From positions 1-64,000 of the forward strand of contig NZ_JALJRA010000014.1 of NCBI RefSeq assembly GCF_022968135.1: DNA of 64,000 nucleotides, read 5' to 3'. Under the pieces are notes generated by a model. The model made no database searches and had not been told where the DNA came from. It saw only the letters and a program-made list of their open reading frames with translations. Below are positions 17,245 to 24,352 of this stretch, in pieces. The position numbers and the translations under genes were made by a program. Positions within the stretch are counted from its first letter, which is position 1. Every line of letters begins with the position of its first letter. This DNA comes from Pseudorhizobium tarimense (GTDB lineage: Bacteria; Pseudomonadota; Alphaproteobacteria; Rhizobiales; Rhizobiaceae).

Positions 17245-17594
17245 TTGCGTCCCCACCCACTCTCGCGACATAGGGCTTCAGCCGCCGCTATCGCTGCAGA
17301 GCGATCGGGGCAGGGGCCTATGATGTCCATCTTTCCGCGGAAGGTGACGACCGCGCAGCGCGTGATCACATCGAAGATGATGTGCATGCCCTGCTCATAG
17401 GGCTCGTCCGGAGCATTCCCCGTTGCCTGCTGCATGGCATCACCCCCTGCAATCGTCGGGAGTATGCTACGCACATCTCCCACGAGGGAAACCCTTAACT
17501 CGGCATCGAACAGATGGGCCGTATGCATCGCGGCGCTAACGATCGCTGCAAGCACCGCAACTGCGACGGTCAGGTCGACCAGCCAAGTGTTCAC
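17241..17594 (-). CDS. hypothetical membrane-anchored protein
   Basis: A GTG start at 17594 overlaps the TGA of the SOS-associated peptidase gene (GTGA), indicating translational coupling. The 117-residue product has an N-terminal helix (WLVDLTVAVAVLAAIVSAAM) and a soluble part containing DEPYEQGMHIIFDVITRCAV. Intact. I recognise no family; co-expression with a DNA-repair protein is the only clue. Confidence 0.5.
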   Translation of the reverse strand: MNTWLVDLTVAVAVLAAIVSAAMHTAHLFDAELRVSLVGDVRSILPTIAGGDAMQQATGNAPDEPYEQGMHIIFDVITRCAVVTFRGKMDIIGPCPDRSAAIAAAEALCRESGWGRK

Positions 17595-18316
17595 GCGGCC
17601 TTCTTTGGTTGCTTCAGCAGCATCAGCTCGTCATCCGGAAGCGGACGCTGTAGTGCCTTCGCCTCGTTCCACGGCGCAGTTACCCAGAGATCGATCTCGT
17701 CCACGTTGCGTAGGATCACCGGCATCGCCTTCGGGTGGATCTCCGCTACTACACGGTTAGGCTCTGCGGTCAGGAAGGCGAAGAGATCGCAGGTGACCAT
17801 CCCTTCCTTGATTTTCCGCACGCAGCTCCAGTCGCGCACCCACAGGCCGGCAAAGAACATCAACGGCTCGCTCTCGTCTCCCGCAAACCATGCATTCGGT
17901 GTCCGTCCACCCTCGACCTTGCCCGCCGGATCCGGCTCGGCGAAACGAGTGAAGGGTACGAGGCAGCGGTTTTCGATCCCGGTCCACCGGGCCCAGTGCT
18001 TGCTGGCGGTATTGCGAATGTTGGTAGTGCCGCCGTCGGGCTCCATCTTCAGCAGCTCCTGGAAGTCTACTTCCTTCCCCTTTGCCCGCAGCTTGTCCGC
18101 CCGCTTCGTCGCTGCTTTGAAGATTGCCTGCTGAGAGCTCGGCATCCCCCAGCGGACTCGAGTGAGTTCACGCTGGCCGTGGATGTTGCGCACGATTGGC
18201 GCCATCTGGTCCGGGTAGATGTCGAGTGATGGCTCAAGATTGCCCAGACGGTCCAACGCCTTCGTGAAGGCGCGTATGGCTTCCTGGTTGGTCGTCACAT
18301 TGTAGAGATTACACAT
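17591..18316 (-). CDS. SOS response-associated peptidase (YedK/HMCES family)
   Basis: Start 18316 follows AGGAGG and gives MCNLYN, exposing the catalytic Cys2 after Met removal. The family landmarks are present: RWGMP near residue 75, TNIRNTASKHW (Asn and Ser of the active site), RCLVPFTRFAEP, AGLW, and EIHPKAMPVIL with the catalytic His. The enzyme crosslinks to abasic sites in single-stranded DNA and shields them. At 241 residues it is a normal length and intact. It is divergent from a LigD-type ligase remnant, with a palindrome between them (18329-18348). Known family; role here inferred. Confidence 0.92.
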   Translation of the reverse strand: MCNLYNVTTNQEAIRAFTKALDRLGNLEPSLDIYPDQMAPIVRNIHGQRELTRVRWGMPSSQQAIFKAATKRADKLRAKGKEVDFQELLKMEPDGGTTNIRNTASKHWARWTGIENRCLVPFTRFAEPDPAGKVEGGRTPNAWFAGDESEPLMFFAGLWVRDWSCVRKIKEGMVTCDLFAFLTAEPNRVVAEIHPKAMPVILRNVDEIDLWVTAPWNEAKALQRPLPDDELMLLKQPKKAA

Positions 18317-18328
18317 CACCGCCTCCTG

Positions 18329-18348
18329 AGATCGCGCATACGCGATCT
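18329..18348. promoter_or_regulatory. perfect inverted repeat between divergent repair genes
   Basis: AGATCGCG-CATA-CGCGATCT is an exact 8-4-8 palindrome, three bases past the SOS-associated peptidase's ribosome binding site and 27 bases before the ligase start. It may be an operator serving both genes or a leader hairpin. It does not fit the alphaproteobacterial LexA box (GTTC-N7-GTTC). Confidence 0.4.
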
Positions 18349-18374
18349 TAAGCGGACGATGGTGCAATGGCTTC

Positions 18375-19420
18375 ATGGCCAAACGTCCTCGCAAACCAAC
18401 CGCACCTCTGCTGATCGATGACACCGCACCACTGAAGAGCGGTCGTGTCCGTAAGCGCGATCCTAAACAGCCTGAGCTCCCCTTCGATCCTATGCCGGAT
18501 AGGATCGAGCCATGCCTTGCGAAGCTGGTGGCGAAGCCGCCGCATGGTGACGAGTGGTCCTACGAGTTGAAGTGGGACGGTTACCGGCTGGCCGTCCACA
18601 TCGAGACAAACGGCGTGCGCATCATCACCCGGGGCGGACATGACTGGACGCACCGCTTCCCCGGCATCGAAGCGGCCGCACGAACATTCATGCCGATCAC
18701 CATGATCCTCGATGGCGAGGCGGTGGTGTTGAACGAGCAGGGCATTGCTGATTTTGGCCGGCTGCAGAACTAGCTCGGCGGCCGGGGAGGGAAGCTGCCT
18801 GCCGGCAATGCGATCCTGTTCGCGTTCGACCTGCTCTACCTCGGCGGTCACGATCTGACGAGGATGGAATACTCGGCCCGGCGCCACCTTTTGGAGGATC
18901 TTCTTGCTGACAATCAGGGCGGCATTCGCCTGTCAGAGGAGTTTGACGAAGATCCTGACGAGATGCTGCGGCATGCCTGCGCGCATGAGCTCGAAGGCAT
19001 CATTGCCAACACCGAGACCGTCCCTACCGCTCTGGACGGACCGGCGACTGGCTGAAGATCAAGTGCGTGCAGAGCGACACCTTTGCCATCGTCGGCTATG
19101 AGCCCTCGACCGCACTGCCGGGGGCGATCGCCAGCTTGCTGCTGGCCGCGCGCTACCGCGATGGCTGGAAGTACGTCGGCAGTGTCGGAACCGGCTTCAA
19201 GCATGACGAAGCTCGCCGGCTGAAGAAGCAGCTCGACAAGATCAGGACACGCGTCCCGGTCGTGAGCGTGCCGGGCAAGAACCTGGTGATGACAGGGCCG
19301 TCATTTGCAGCAGAGATCGAGTATCGCGCCTGGACACATACAGGAACGCTCCGCCACCCGTCATTCAAGGGATTGCGGGAGGCGGAGGACTGGGCGGAGA
19401 TCTATCGGCTGCCGGAGTAG
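18375..19420 (+). pseudogene. LigD-type ATP-dependent DNA ligase, dead
   Basis: ATG 18375 opens a basic leader and then YELKWDGYRL, the adenylation motif with its Lys, and ILDGEAVV. A TAG at 18771-18773 interrupts GRLQN/LGGRGGKL. The same frame continues with LFAFDLLYLGGHDL and HELEGIIA. A frameshift near 19030 hides RTGDWLKIKC (motif V) and the OB-fold domain (DGWKYVGSVGTGF ... LREAEDWAEIYRLPE) up to 19420. The intact enzyme would be about 350 residues and seal DNA breaks, often with Ku. Confidence 0.85.
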
Positions 19421-19435
19421 CGACTGCCTAATGGT

Positions 19436-19985
19436 GGCTGCCTGTGATGGCAAAGCCGTTCAGACCTTTGCCGTTTTTCCCGCTCTCGGAGACCGGCAAA
19501 GCGCACGGTGACGGCCCGCAGGTTGTCGTCGAGCCATTCCGCCATGGTCTGCTCTTCCTGCAGGTTTGCCTGTAGCGCGGAAGTGGCAGACGGAAAACCG
19601 CCCAGCTCGGCTATCGTCATCAGGGACTTGTAGGCGGCGATCTCGAAAATTTTCAAGGGCGAAGTTCGCGAATGAGTCTTTAAGGATTTCATCGCCCGCG
19701 ACGGTATGGTCCTTGGCGGCCATGGCGCCAGTGACGGAAGCGCCATGTCCTTCAGCGAAGAGTGGCTCTCGTCGAGGCTCTCAAGAAGTTCTTCGATACA
19801 AGTGATCTGACCTTCCGTCTCCAGGATATGCTGCTCCATACGCTGGGCAACCTCCGGAGGTTTTCGATCCTGGAAACCTGCGGCTTCATGATCGACATCG
19901 CCTGATAACCTTCGCCAAACGGCGATTGTTCCATGCAGACGAGCCGTTGGCGCTGAGGCGTTTCCAGATCCGCTTCTAAACCCAA
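19436..19985 (-). pseudogene. DUF892 (YciE/YciF-type) ferritin-like protein, dead
   Basis: Pieces in three minus-strand frames read EADLETPQRQRLV, MEQHILETEGQITCIEELLESLD, then AAKDHTVAGDEILKDSFANFALE, then EIAAYKSLMTIAELGGF, LQANLQEEQTMAEWLDDNL. The paired ETEGQ and EIAAY helices with repeated Glu are typical of the DUF892 di-iron-like four-helix bundle linked to stress responses. At least three frameshifts. The 3' limit is uncertain. Confidence 0.6.
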
Positions 19986-20258
19986 CTAATGCCTCTGCGG
20001 TGGCGGGAAACTTCGCCCGATCGAGTGCAGGTAGGCTATGATCTCGTGTTTGAGGTGGTCCCTCTCGCCGTAGTTTGCAAAGATGCTTTCCAGCTCTTGC
20101 TCAACGACCTCGTACACTTCTACGGGCAGATCCGCGTCGCCGATTACGTAGTGGTCATCGCCAACGGCGCACATATCGCAACCCGTAGCTACTACATCCC
20201 TCACAAAGTCTGGGATGTCTTCTTCTCGCATCAGCTTCAAAGGTTCACCTTCGCTCAT
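19986..20258 (-). CDS. hypothetical protein
   Basis: A 90-residue intact acidic protein (EEDIPDFVRDVVATGCDMCAVG, then DDHYVIGDADLPVEVYEVVE). No clear ribosome binding site precedes ATG 20258. It ends one base before the DUF892 remnant, suggesting a former operon. Family not recognised. Confidence 0.42.
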   Translation of the reverse strand: MSEGEPLKLMREEDIPDFVRDVVATGCDMCAVGDDHYVIGDADLPVEVYEVVEQELESIFANYGERDHLKHEIIAYLHSIGRSFPPPQRH

Positions 20259-20338
20259 TTATCCATGTTCAAGCGGCCCCGCCGCCCGATCGCGAGGTAG
20301 GTAGGGCGGGTATCGCCGCCACCCATTTGCACCTGATG

Positions 20339-20701
20339 TCAGCGGCGCTCCGGGACCCAGGCCCGGCGACCGTCACGAGTGATCCATCGGCCGTCACGGT
20401 CGTTCTCATACCGGGAGCGACGATTTCGATCCCGGTCACCATCCCAGTCCTAACGACGGTCCCTGTCGCGCCATCCATCGTGGCCGCGTCGGTCGTCACT
20501 TCGGCGATCATCACGATCTCGATCAAGACGTTGGTCATTGCGATCGCGGTCGCGTCGGTCACGGTCCCAGTCGTTCCGGTCTACCCGTTGATAGCGGGGG
20601 CCTGAGTCATAGGCGACGTAAGACCCTCCTTCGCTGACACAGCCAGCTGCCGAGAGGCAGAGGAGGGCGAGGGTGGATGCGGTGATGTTCTTTTTTCTCA
20701 T
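20339..20701 (-). pseudogene. Asp/Arg-rich lipoprotein with internal TAG
   Basis: Start 20701 follows AAGGAG. A lipoprotein signal (STLALLCLSAAGC, lipidated Cys at residue 21) precedes a long DR-rich repeat (RDRRDRDRNDQRLDRDRDD). A TAG at 20450-20452 stops it after 83 residues. The same frame then continues in identical style (DWDGDRDRNRRSRYENDRDG, ITRDGRRAWVPERR) to TGA at 20339-20341. The matching composition on both sides says the TAG is a recent nonsense mutation. The full form would be about 120 residues, resembling periplasmic RcnB-like or D/R-rich lipoproteins. Confidence 0.6.
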
Positions 20702-21070
20702 GATGGGCTTCTCCTTGCAGCCCACGGACATGGGACACCGACGCCAGATCGCAACCGCTGGTACGGTAACCTATCCCAGTCATTTCAGCGTTGAGGCTGA
20801 GTGATGTCGCGACGCTTGGACGACGCACCCGCGCATACCGAGACATATTGGCGGCTGAGGGAAACTTCGTTGCCTTCTAGCCGGTCGTGCGCCATCACAG
20901 CCAGCGCGCGAGGCATTTGTCCACCAGCGCCGCAATACACTCAGGACTGTTCACATAACGTGACTCGACATTAGCCTTCGTGCGCGTAAGCATGATGTAC
21001 CGTTTGGCCGTGTTAAAGGGGCTGACGGCAGAGAGATGGCAGCTCTCATCCCAAAGAGGGGAGGCGCATT
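20702..21070. other. gap without recognised gene
   Basis: Between the lipoprotein and the next + strand gene I see no protein with codon pattern or ribosome binding site, no hairpin with a T-run and no repeat. It presumably carries the divergent promoters of the two flanking genes. Confidence 0.4.
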
Positions 21071-21307
21071 ATGCAACGCCGCCACGACTACTTTCCAGCA
21101 GTTATTTATCCCGAAGATTTAAACCGATTGTGGTCTGCAACAAACTCCGCAGTTAAACAGCTTGTTCGAGAAGGCGCGGAGGTTGAGAGCGAAGCCGTTG
21201 CACGCCTAGTTGTCCAGTTCTATCGCCGAGGCCTAGTGGACCCCAAGAAGCTAGAGAACGTGGCGGTTTTGTTCGCACAATCGAAGCTCTACCGGCGCAA
21301 TCCGTAG
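21071..21307 (+). CDS. small hypothetical protein
   Basis: ATG 21071 follows GGGAGG with six bases between. The 78-residue product is mostly helical: YPEDLNRLWSATNSAVKQLV, then ESEAVARLVVQFYRRGLVDP, then LENVAVLFAQSK. Intact and of lower G+C than core genes. I recognise no family; similar stand-alone proteins occur in rhizobial accessory regions. Confidence 0.6.
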   Translation: MQRRHDYFPAVIYPEDLNRLWSATNSAVKQLVREGAEVESEAVARLVVQFYRRGLVDPKKLENVAVLFAQSKLYRRNP

Positions 21308-21399
21308 ATGATCGGACTGGCCAGATGCGAGTGAGCTTGAGGTTGGGAGCAATCATGACCAATCTCCTCTTTGCGGAGATCAGTATCATCGGCCGGTAG

Positions 21400-21708
21400 T
21401 TAGGTCTTGAATCCACTGTTGATCGTGATGCGCAGGTCCCGGATCATCCGGGCTGCCAGCAAAAGCGCCGCGCGAAGATCTTCTGTAGTTTTTGCGTGTA
21501 GACCGTGGGCGGCGACCCTGACCTGCAGGTCTACAATCTCGTCGGCATGCGTCCGGACCGGCATTCCAATCGATTCCCGCATTTCATGCACGGCTATCAC
21601 CGTGCGTTCAAACAGCTTCCGACGCTCGAAGTCGGTGATACGATCAGCCCGATTGGCCGCTCGTACAAGCTGACCTACAAGTTCGCTCGCGTCAGACATG
21701 CAGCTCAT
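21400..21708 (-). CDS. small hypothetical helical protein
   Basis: A 102-residue intact protein. Two starts are possible: ATG 21708 or ATG 21699 (MSDASELVGQLV), both close behind a run of nine G. It is Arg/Glu-rich and helical (ADRITDFERRKLFERTVIAVH; AALLLAARMIRDLRI). Function unknown. Confidence 0.5.
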   Translation of the reverse strand: MSCMSDASELVGQLVRAANRADRITDFERRKLFERTVIAVHEMRESIGMPVRTHADEIVDLQVRVAAHGLHAKTTEDLRAALLLAARMIRDLRITINSGFKT

Positions 21709-22139
21709 TCCCCCCCCCGGCCCGTAGCCTTGAGGCTAGTACAGAGGGGTTATTCCGGGAACAAAAAAAGCGTCGGGTCGAAGGGTAGATTGAGGGCGCA
21801 TCGGTGCTTTCCGATCATGATCAGACCCGCGATCGCCTAAAAAACGCCCCGCACTCTGGGATGGGCGGGGCACGAGGTGGGGGTGCCCAGCTTTCGATCA
21901 GGCCTACGTGCTATTGCATGCTGCTATTTCTTAGGCGAGGGCAAATCAGACCAAACCGGTACCGAGTTTCAAGTCGTGCTCGGTTGAGGCTAGAACGCCG
22001 GAGCCGTACCGCAACAGCCGCATGTGGCCTTCGCCAGATCGACAGGTCGTGGCAGACTAAGCGAGCCTCGGAACTAGACGGTCCATGGCAAACTCAGCCT
22101 CACCTGGTTCTCCCCAGGTGGGGCGTCTTAGCGTCGAAA
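21709..22139. other. gap with two hairpins, next to attR
   Basis: No gene is convincing here. GCCCCGC (21846-21852) can pair with GCGGGGC further right, and six A lie just to the left (21839-21844), so it would act as a terminator on the minus strand, although no minus-strand gene precedes it. CACCTGG (22101-22107) pairs with CCAGGTG (22114-22120) twenty bases left of the attR candidate and might be a recombinase arm or operator. Confidence 0.35.
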
Positions 22140-22153
22140 CTTCATTCTGAACG
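22140..22153 (+). repeat. candidate attR core (14-bp direct repeat)
   Basis: Exact second copy of the 14-mer at 418-431, same orientation. Chromosome-like coding sequence resumes immediately to its right. The pair would delimit an excision of about 21.7 kb. Confidence 0.6.
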
Positions 22154-22394
22154 GGTCGAAAACAACCCCGACAAGGGATTGCGCCAGCAGATATGGTCAG
22201 ACGCCATCTACGTTCGCGACTGGATGGCGCTGGATGTGCTCCAAGATGAAGAGCTGAAGAAATATGCCTTCCTTATGGATAGCTGTTACGGATCCTACGA
22301 CCTGGCTCATGCTATGCTGGCATCGTTGGACGCCTCGCGCGGAACGGATTACGCGCCTCGCTATCTACAGATGATCGCCGCTGGTGAGCGCTAA
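22147..22394 (+). pseudogene. C-terminal fragment, possibly FkbM-type methyltransferase
   Basis: From the attR candidate rightward the frame encodes LRQQIWSDAIYVRDWMALDV, then EELKKYAFLMDSCYGSYDLAHAML and a short end at 22394. The WSDAIYVRD...LKKYAFLMD pattern recalls the last 80 residues of FkbM-family methyltransferases; this is from memory and tentative. There is no start or N-terminal domain. It is either the surviving end of a gene disrupted long ago or brought in by the element. Confidence 0.4.
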
Positions 22395-22512
22395 GAACGC
22401 GCCGGTGGTTTCGAAGAATTCATTTTTGAAGAGGAAGCCGGTGGCTGACTTGAAAGCGCCGCGCCTCGCCAGTAAAGACGGCTTGAACAAGGGTCGAACC
22501 GGGACAGCCAAG

Positions 22513-23166
22513 ATGATGGATTTCGAAGCCGCACGGACCAAGATGGTCGAAAACCAGATCCGCACGACGGATGTAACGTCCCATTCGGTGCTCCAAGCGT
22601 TCTTTTCCGTGCCGCGCGAGGAATTCGTGTCGGCCAAGCTGAAGCCGCTCGCTTATATCGACGACGACCTGGAGATCGGCGCGGGCCGCTACCTGATGGA
22701 AGCCTCTCCGCTCGCCAAGCTGCTGCAGCTGGCGCAGATCACCAAGGATGATCTCGTGCTCGAGATCGGCTGCGGCACCGGCTATGTCTCGGCGCTTCTT
22801 TCGCTGCTTTCCGGCTCCGTCGTGTCGGTGGAATCGGATGAGGCGCTGTCGGGCCAGGCGATCGAAAAGCTCTCCGCACTCGGCTATGACAATGTCGCCG
22901 TGGTGCCGGGCGAGATGGAGAAGGGCTGTCCGGCCGAAGCGCCGTTCGACCTGATCTTCGTCAACGGCGCAATCGAGGAAGTGCCGCCGGCGCTGATCGA
23001 GCAGCTGCGCGATGGCGGGCGGCTCATCGCTGTCGTCGGCTACGGCAATGCTGCGCAGGCCAAGCGTCTGGTCAAGGAGCGCGGTTTCGTTTCCGAGAGC
23101 GACCACTTCAACGCTAGCGTCAAGCCGCTTCCGGGCTTCCGCCGCGAGAAGAGCTTCGTGTTCTGA
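22513..23166 (+). CDS. protein-L-isoaspartate O-methyltransferase family protein
   Basis: From the start MMDFEAARTKMVENQIRT (22513) the 217-residue protein shows the PCM layout: SVLQAFFSVPREEFV, then the SAM-binding VLEIGCGTGYVSALL (about residue 80), ESDEAL, FDLIFVNGAI and a C-terminal PLPGFRREKSFVF. The upstream in-frame extension to 22384 has no family similarity and is probably leader. In rhizobia this paralogue usually precedes tolC and the DUF2497/PopZ gene; here PopZ follows directly. It may repair damaged aspartyl residues or methylate another substrate. Confidence 0.85.
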   Translation: MMDFEAARTKMVENQIRTTDVTSHSVLQAFFSVPREEFVSAKLKPLAYIDDDLEIGAGRYLMEASPLAKLLQLAQITKDDLVLEIGCGTGYVSALLSLLSGSVVSVESDEALSGQAIEKLSALGYDNVAVVPGEMEKGCPAEAPFDLIFVNGAIEEVPPALIEQLRDGGRLIAVVGYGNAAQAKRLVKERGFVSESDHFNASVKPLPGFRREKSFVF

Positions 23167-23358
23167 TCCTGAAGCGGCCGGCGGTGATCGCCGGAAAAGG
23201 TCCTGTGTGGCCCGGCGGACTCACTGTCGAACAATTCTGTGGGTTCGCCAAGCTGTTGAGGAAGCTGCAATTGTTTCCCGTCATGACGCTGCTCTAAACT
23301 GTCCCCGATTCGAATTCTGATGCACGAACCATTCGTGTCGATAGTTGCGGGGAAGAAA

Positions 23359-24234
23359 ATGGCTCAGCCAAGCGTAGCGCGTGAACCCTCGATGGAGGAA
23401 ATCCTGGCGTCGATCCGCCGCATCATCGAGAGCAATGAGCCGCAGGCGGAAACTTCGCTGCAGCATTCTCTCCCCCCGGTCTATGCCGAAGACGAGATCG
23501 ACGAGGACGACATGGGTATCGTCGCCGAGATGGCCGCCAATGATCGCGGCTTGCCGCAGCGCGAAGCCTTCCGTCCGGTGGAGCCCTCACGCCTGGTCGA
23601 AGCGCGCCAGCCTGAAGCCTACCAGCCTTACGCCGAGCCGCAGCCGGAGCGCAGCCTCTCGCTGGCCGACGTTGCTGCCCGGGTTCGCGCCGCAGCCGAT
23701 CGCCCGGCGGAGCCGCGGTTCGAGCCGCGTGTGGAGCCTGGCATGGAGGCCCGCCCGGAGCCGGTCGCTGCATCCGCCCCCGTGGCGGCGGCGCCGGCCA
23801 GGTCTCCCGTCGCACGCCAGCCGGAGCCCGAGGCGGCCTATCGTGAGCCGCAGCGCCCGGTGCCCTCACCAGCCCCGCAGCAGGCGCAGCTGAACGAAGC
23901 GCCGCCGGCCCCGGCTCCGCGTGCTCCGGAGCCGCGTGCACCGGAGGTCATGCAGGCAGAGGCGCCGCTGCCCGCCGAACGCCCTGACCAGCAGGCGCTG
24001 CCGGCCAAGACCGAAGCGATGCTGATGTCGCAAGAAGCCGGTGCCCAGGTGGCCCGCTCCTTCGGCGAATTGGCCGCAGCCTTCGACGGCGTTCAGAACC
24101 GCTCGCTGGAGGATCTGGCCCAGGAGATGCTGCGCCCCATGCTGCAGGAATGGCTCGACGACAATCTGCCGACGCTGGTCGAGCGCCTTGTACGCGAGGA
24201 GATCGAGCGGGTGGCCCGCGGCCCGCGCCGCTGA
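23359..24234 (+). CDS. popZ: polar organising protein PopZ (DUF2497)
   Basis: Start 23359 after GGGGAAG gives MAQPSVAREPSMEEILASIRRI, the conserved N-terminal helix. A long disordered Pro/Glu/Ala-rich middle (about residues 40-225) and the conserved C-terminal oligomerisation helices (SLEDLAQEMLRPMLQEWLDD, then LPTLVERLVREEIERVARG) follow. At 291 residues it is a PopZ scaffold. It gathers at cell poles and binds chromosome-partition and cell-cycle proteins; in Rhizobiales it marks the growing or new pole. It ends before a terminator and is followed by valS, its usual neighbour. Confidence 0.88.
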   Translation: MAQPSVAREPSMEEILASIRRIIESNEPQAETSLQHSLPPVYAEDEIDEDDMGIVAEMAANDRGLPQREAFRPVEPSRLVEARQPEAYQPYAEPQPERSLSLADVAARVRAAADRPAEPRFEPRVEPGMEARPEPVAASAPVAAAPARSPVARQPEPEAAYREPQRPVPSPAPQQAQLNEAPPAPAPRAPEPRAPEVMQAEAPLPAERPDQQALPAKTEAMLMSQEAGAQVARSFGELAAAFDGVQNRSLEDLAQEMLRPMLQEWLDDNLPTLVERLVREEIERVARGPRR

Positions 24235-24256
24235 CGCAGGCAAGTTTTTGCTCTTG

Positions 24257-24288
24257 GGGCCGCTCCGGCGACGGGGCGGCTTTTTTAT
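24257..24288 (+). terminator. intrinsic terminator after popZ
   Basis: GCCGCTCC and GGGGCGGC form a G+C-rich stem followed by TTTTTT, 23 bases past the popZ stop. Confidence 0.75.
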
Positions 24289-24352
24289 TGACTCGCTTCT
24301 ACCGCTCCTATTTACACCCAAGCCAAACAAGAACTCGAAAATTGGTCGGAAA

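Larger units (their letters stand above)
418..22153. mobile_element. decayed temperate prophage remnant (about 21.7 kb)
   Basis: This stretch starts at a broken integrase and contains, in phage order, remnants of recombination, replication, packaging, portal and lysis genes. It ends where chromosomal-type sequence resumes. Identical 14-base direct repeats lie at both ends. Core genes to the right are intact, while almost every phage gene inside is frameshifted, nonsense-mutated or deleted. No head, tail or tail-fibre genes are seen, so a large deletion lies between the portal (about 12.5 kb) and lysis (about 15.2 kb) genes. The rightmost genes (SOS-associated peptidase, LigD-type ligase, DUF892) look like accessory cargo rather than phage genes. 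The element cannot be functional as it stands. Confidence 0.85.

Noticed and set aside
3884..20701. Possible recoded stop codons (amber/opal readthrough) in the phage genes
   Set aside because: Several homologous frames continue past TAG or TGA, but the same genes also have frameshifts and deletions, and both TAG and TGA occur. Decay explains this better than an alternative code or a suppressor tRNA.
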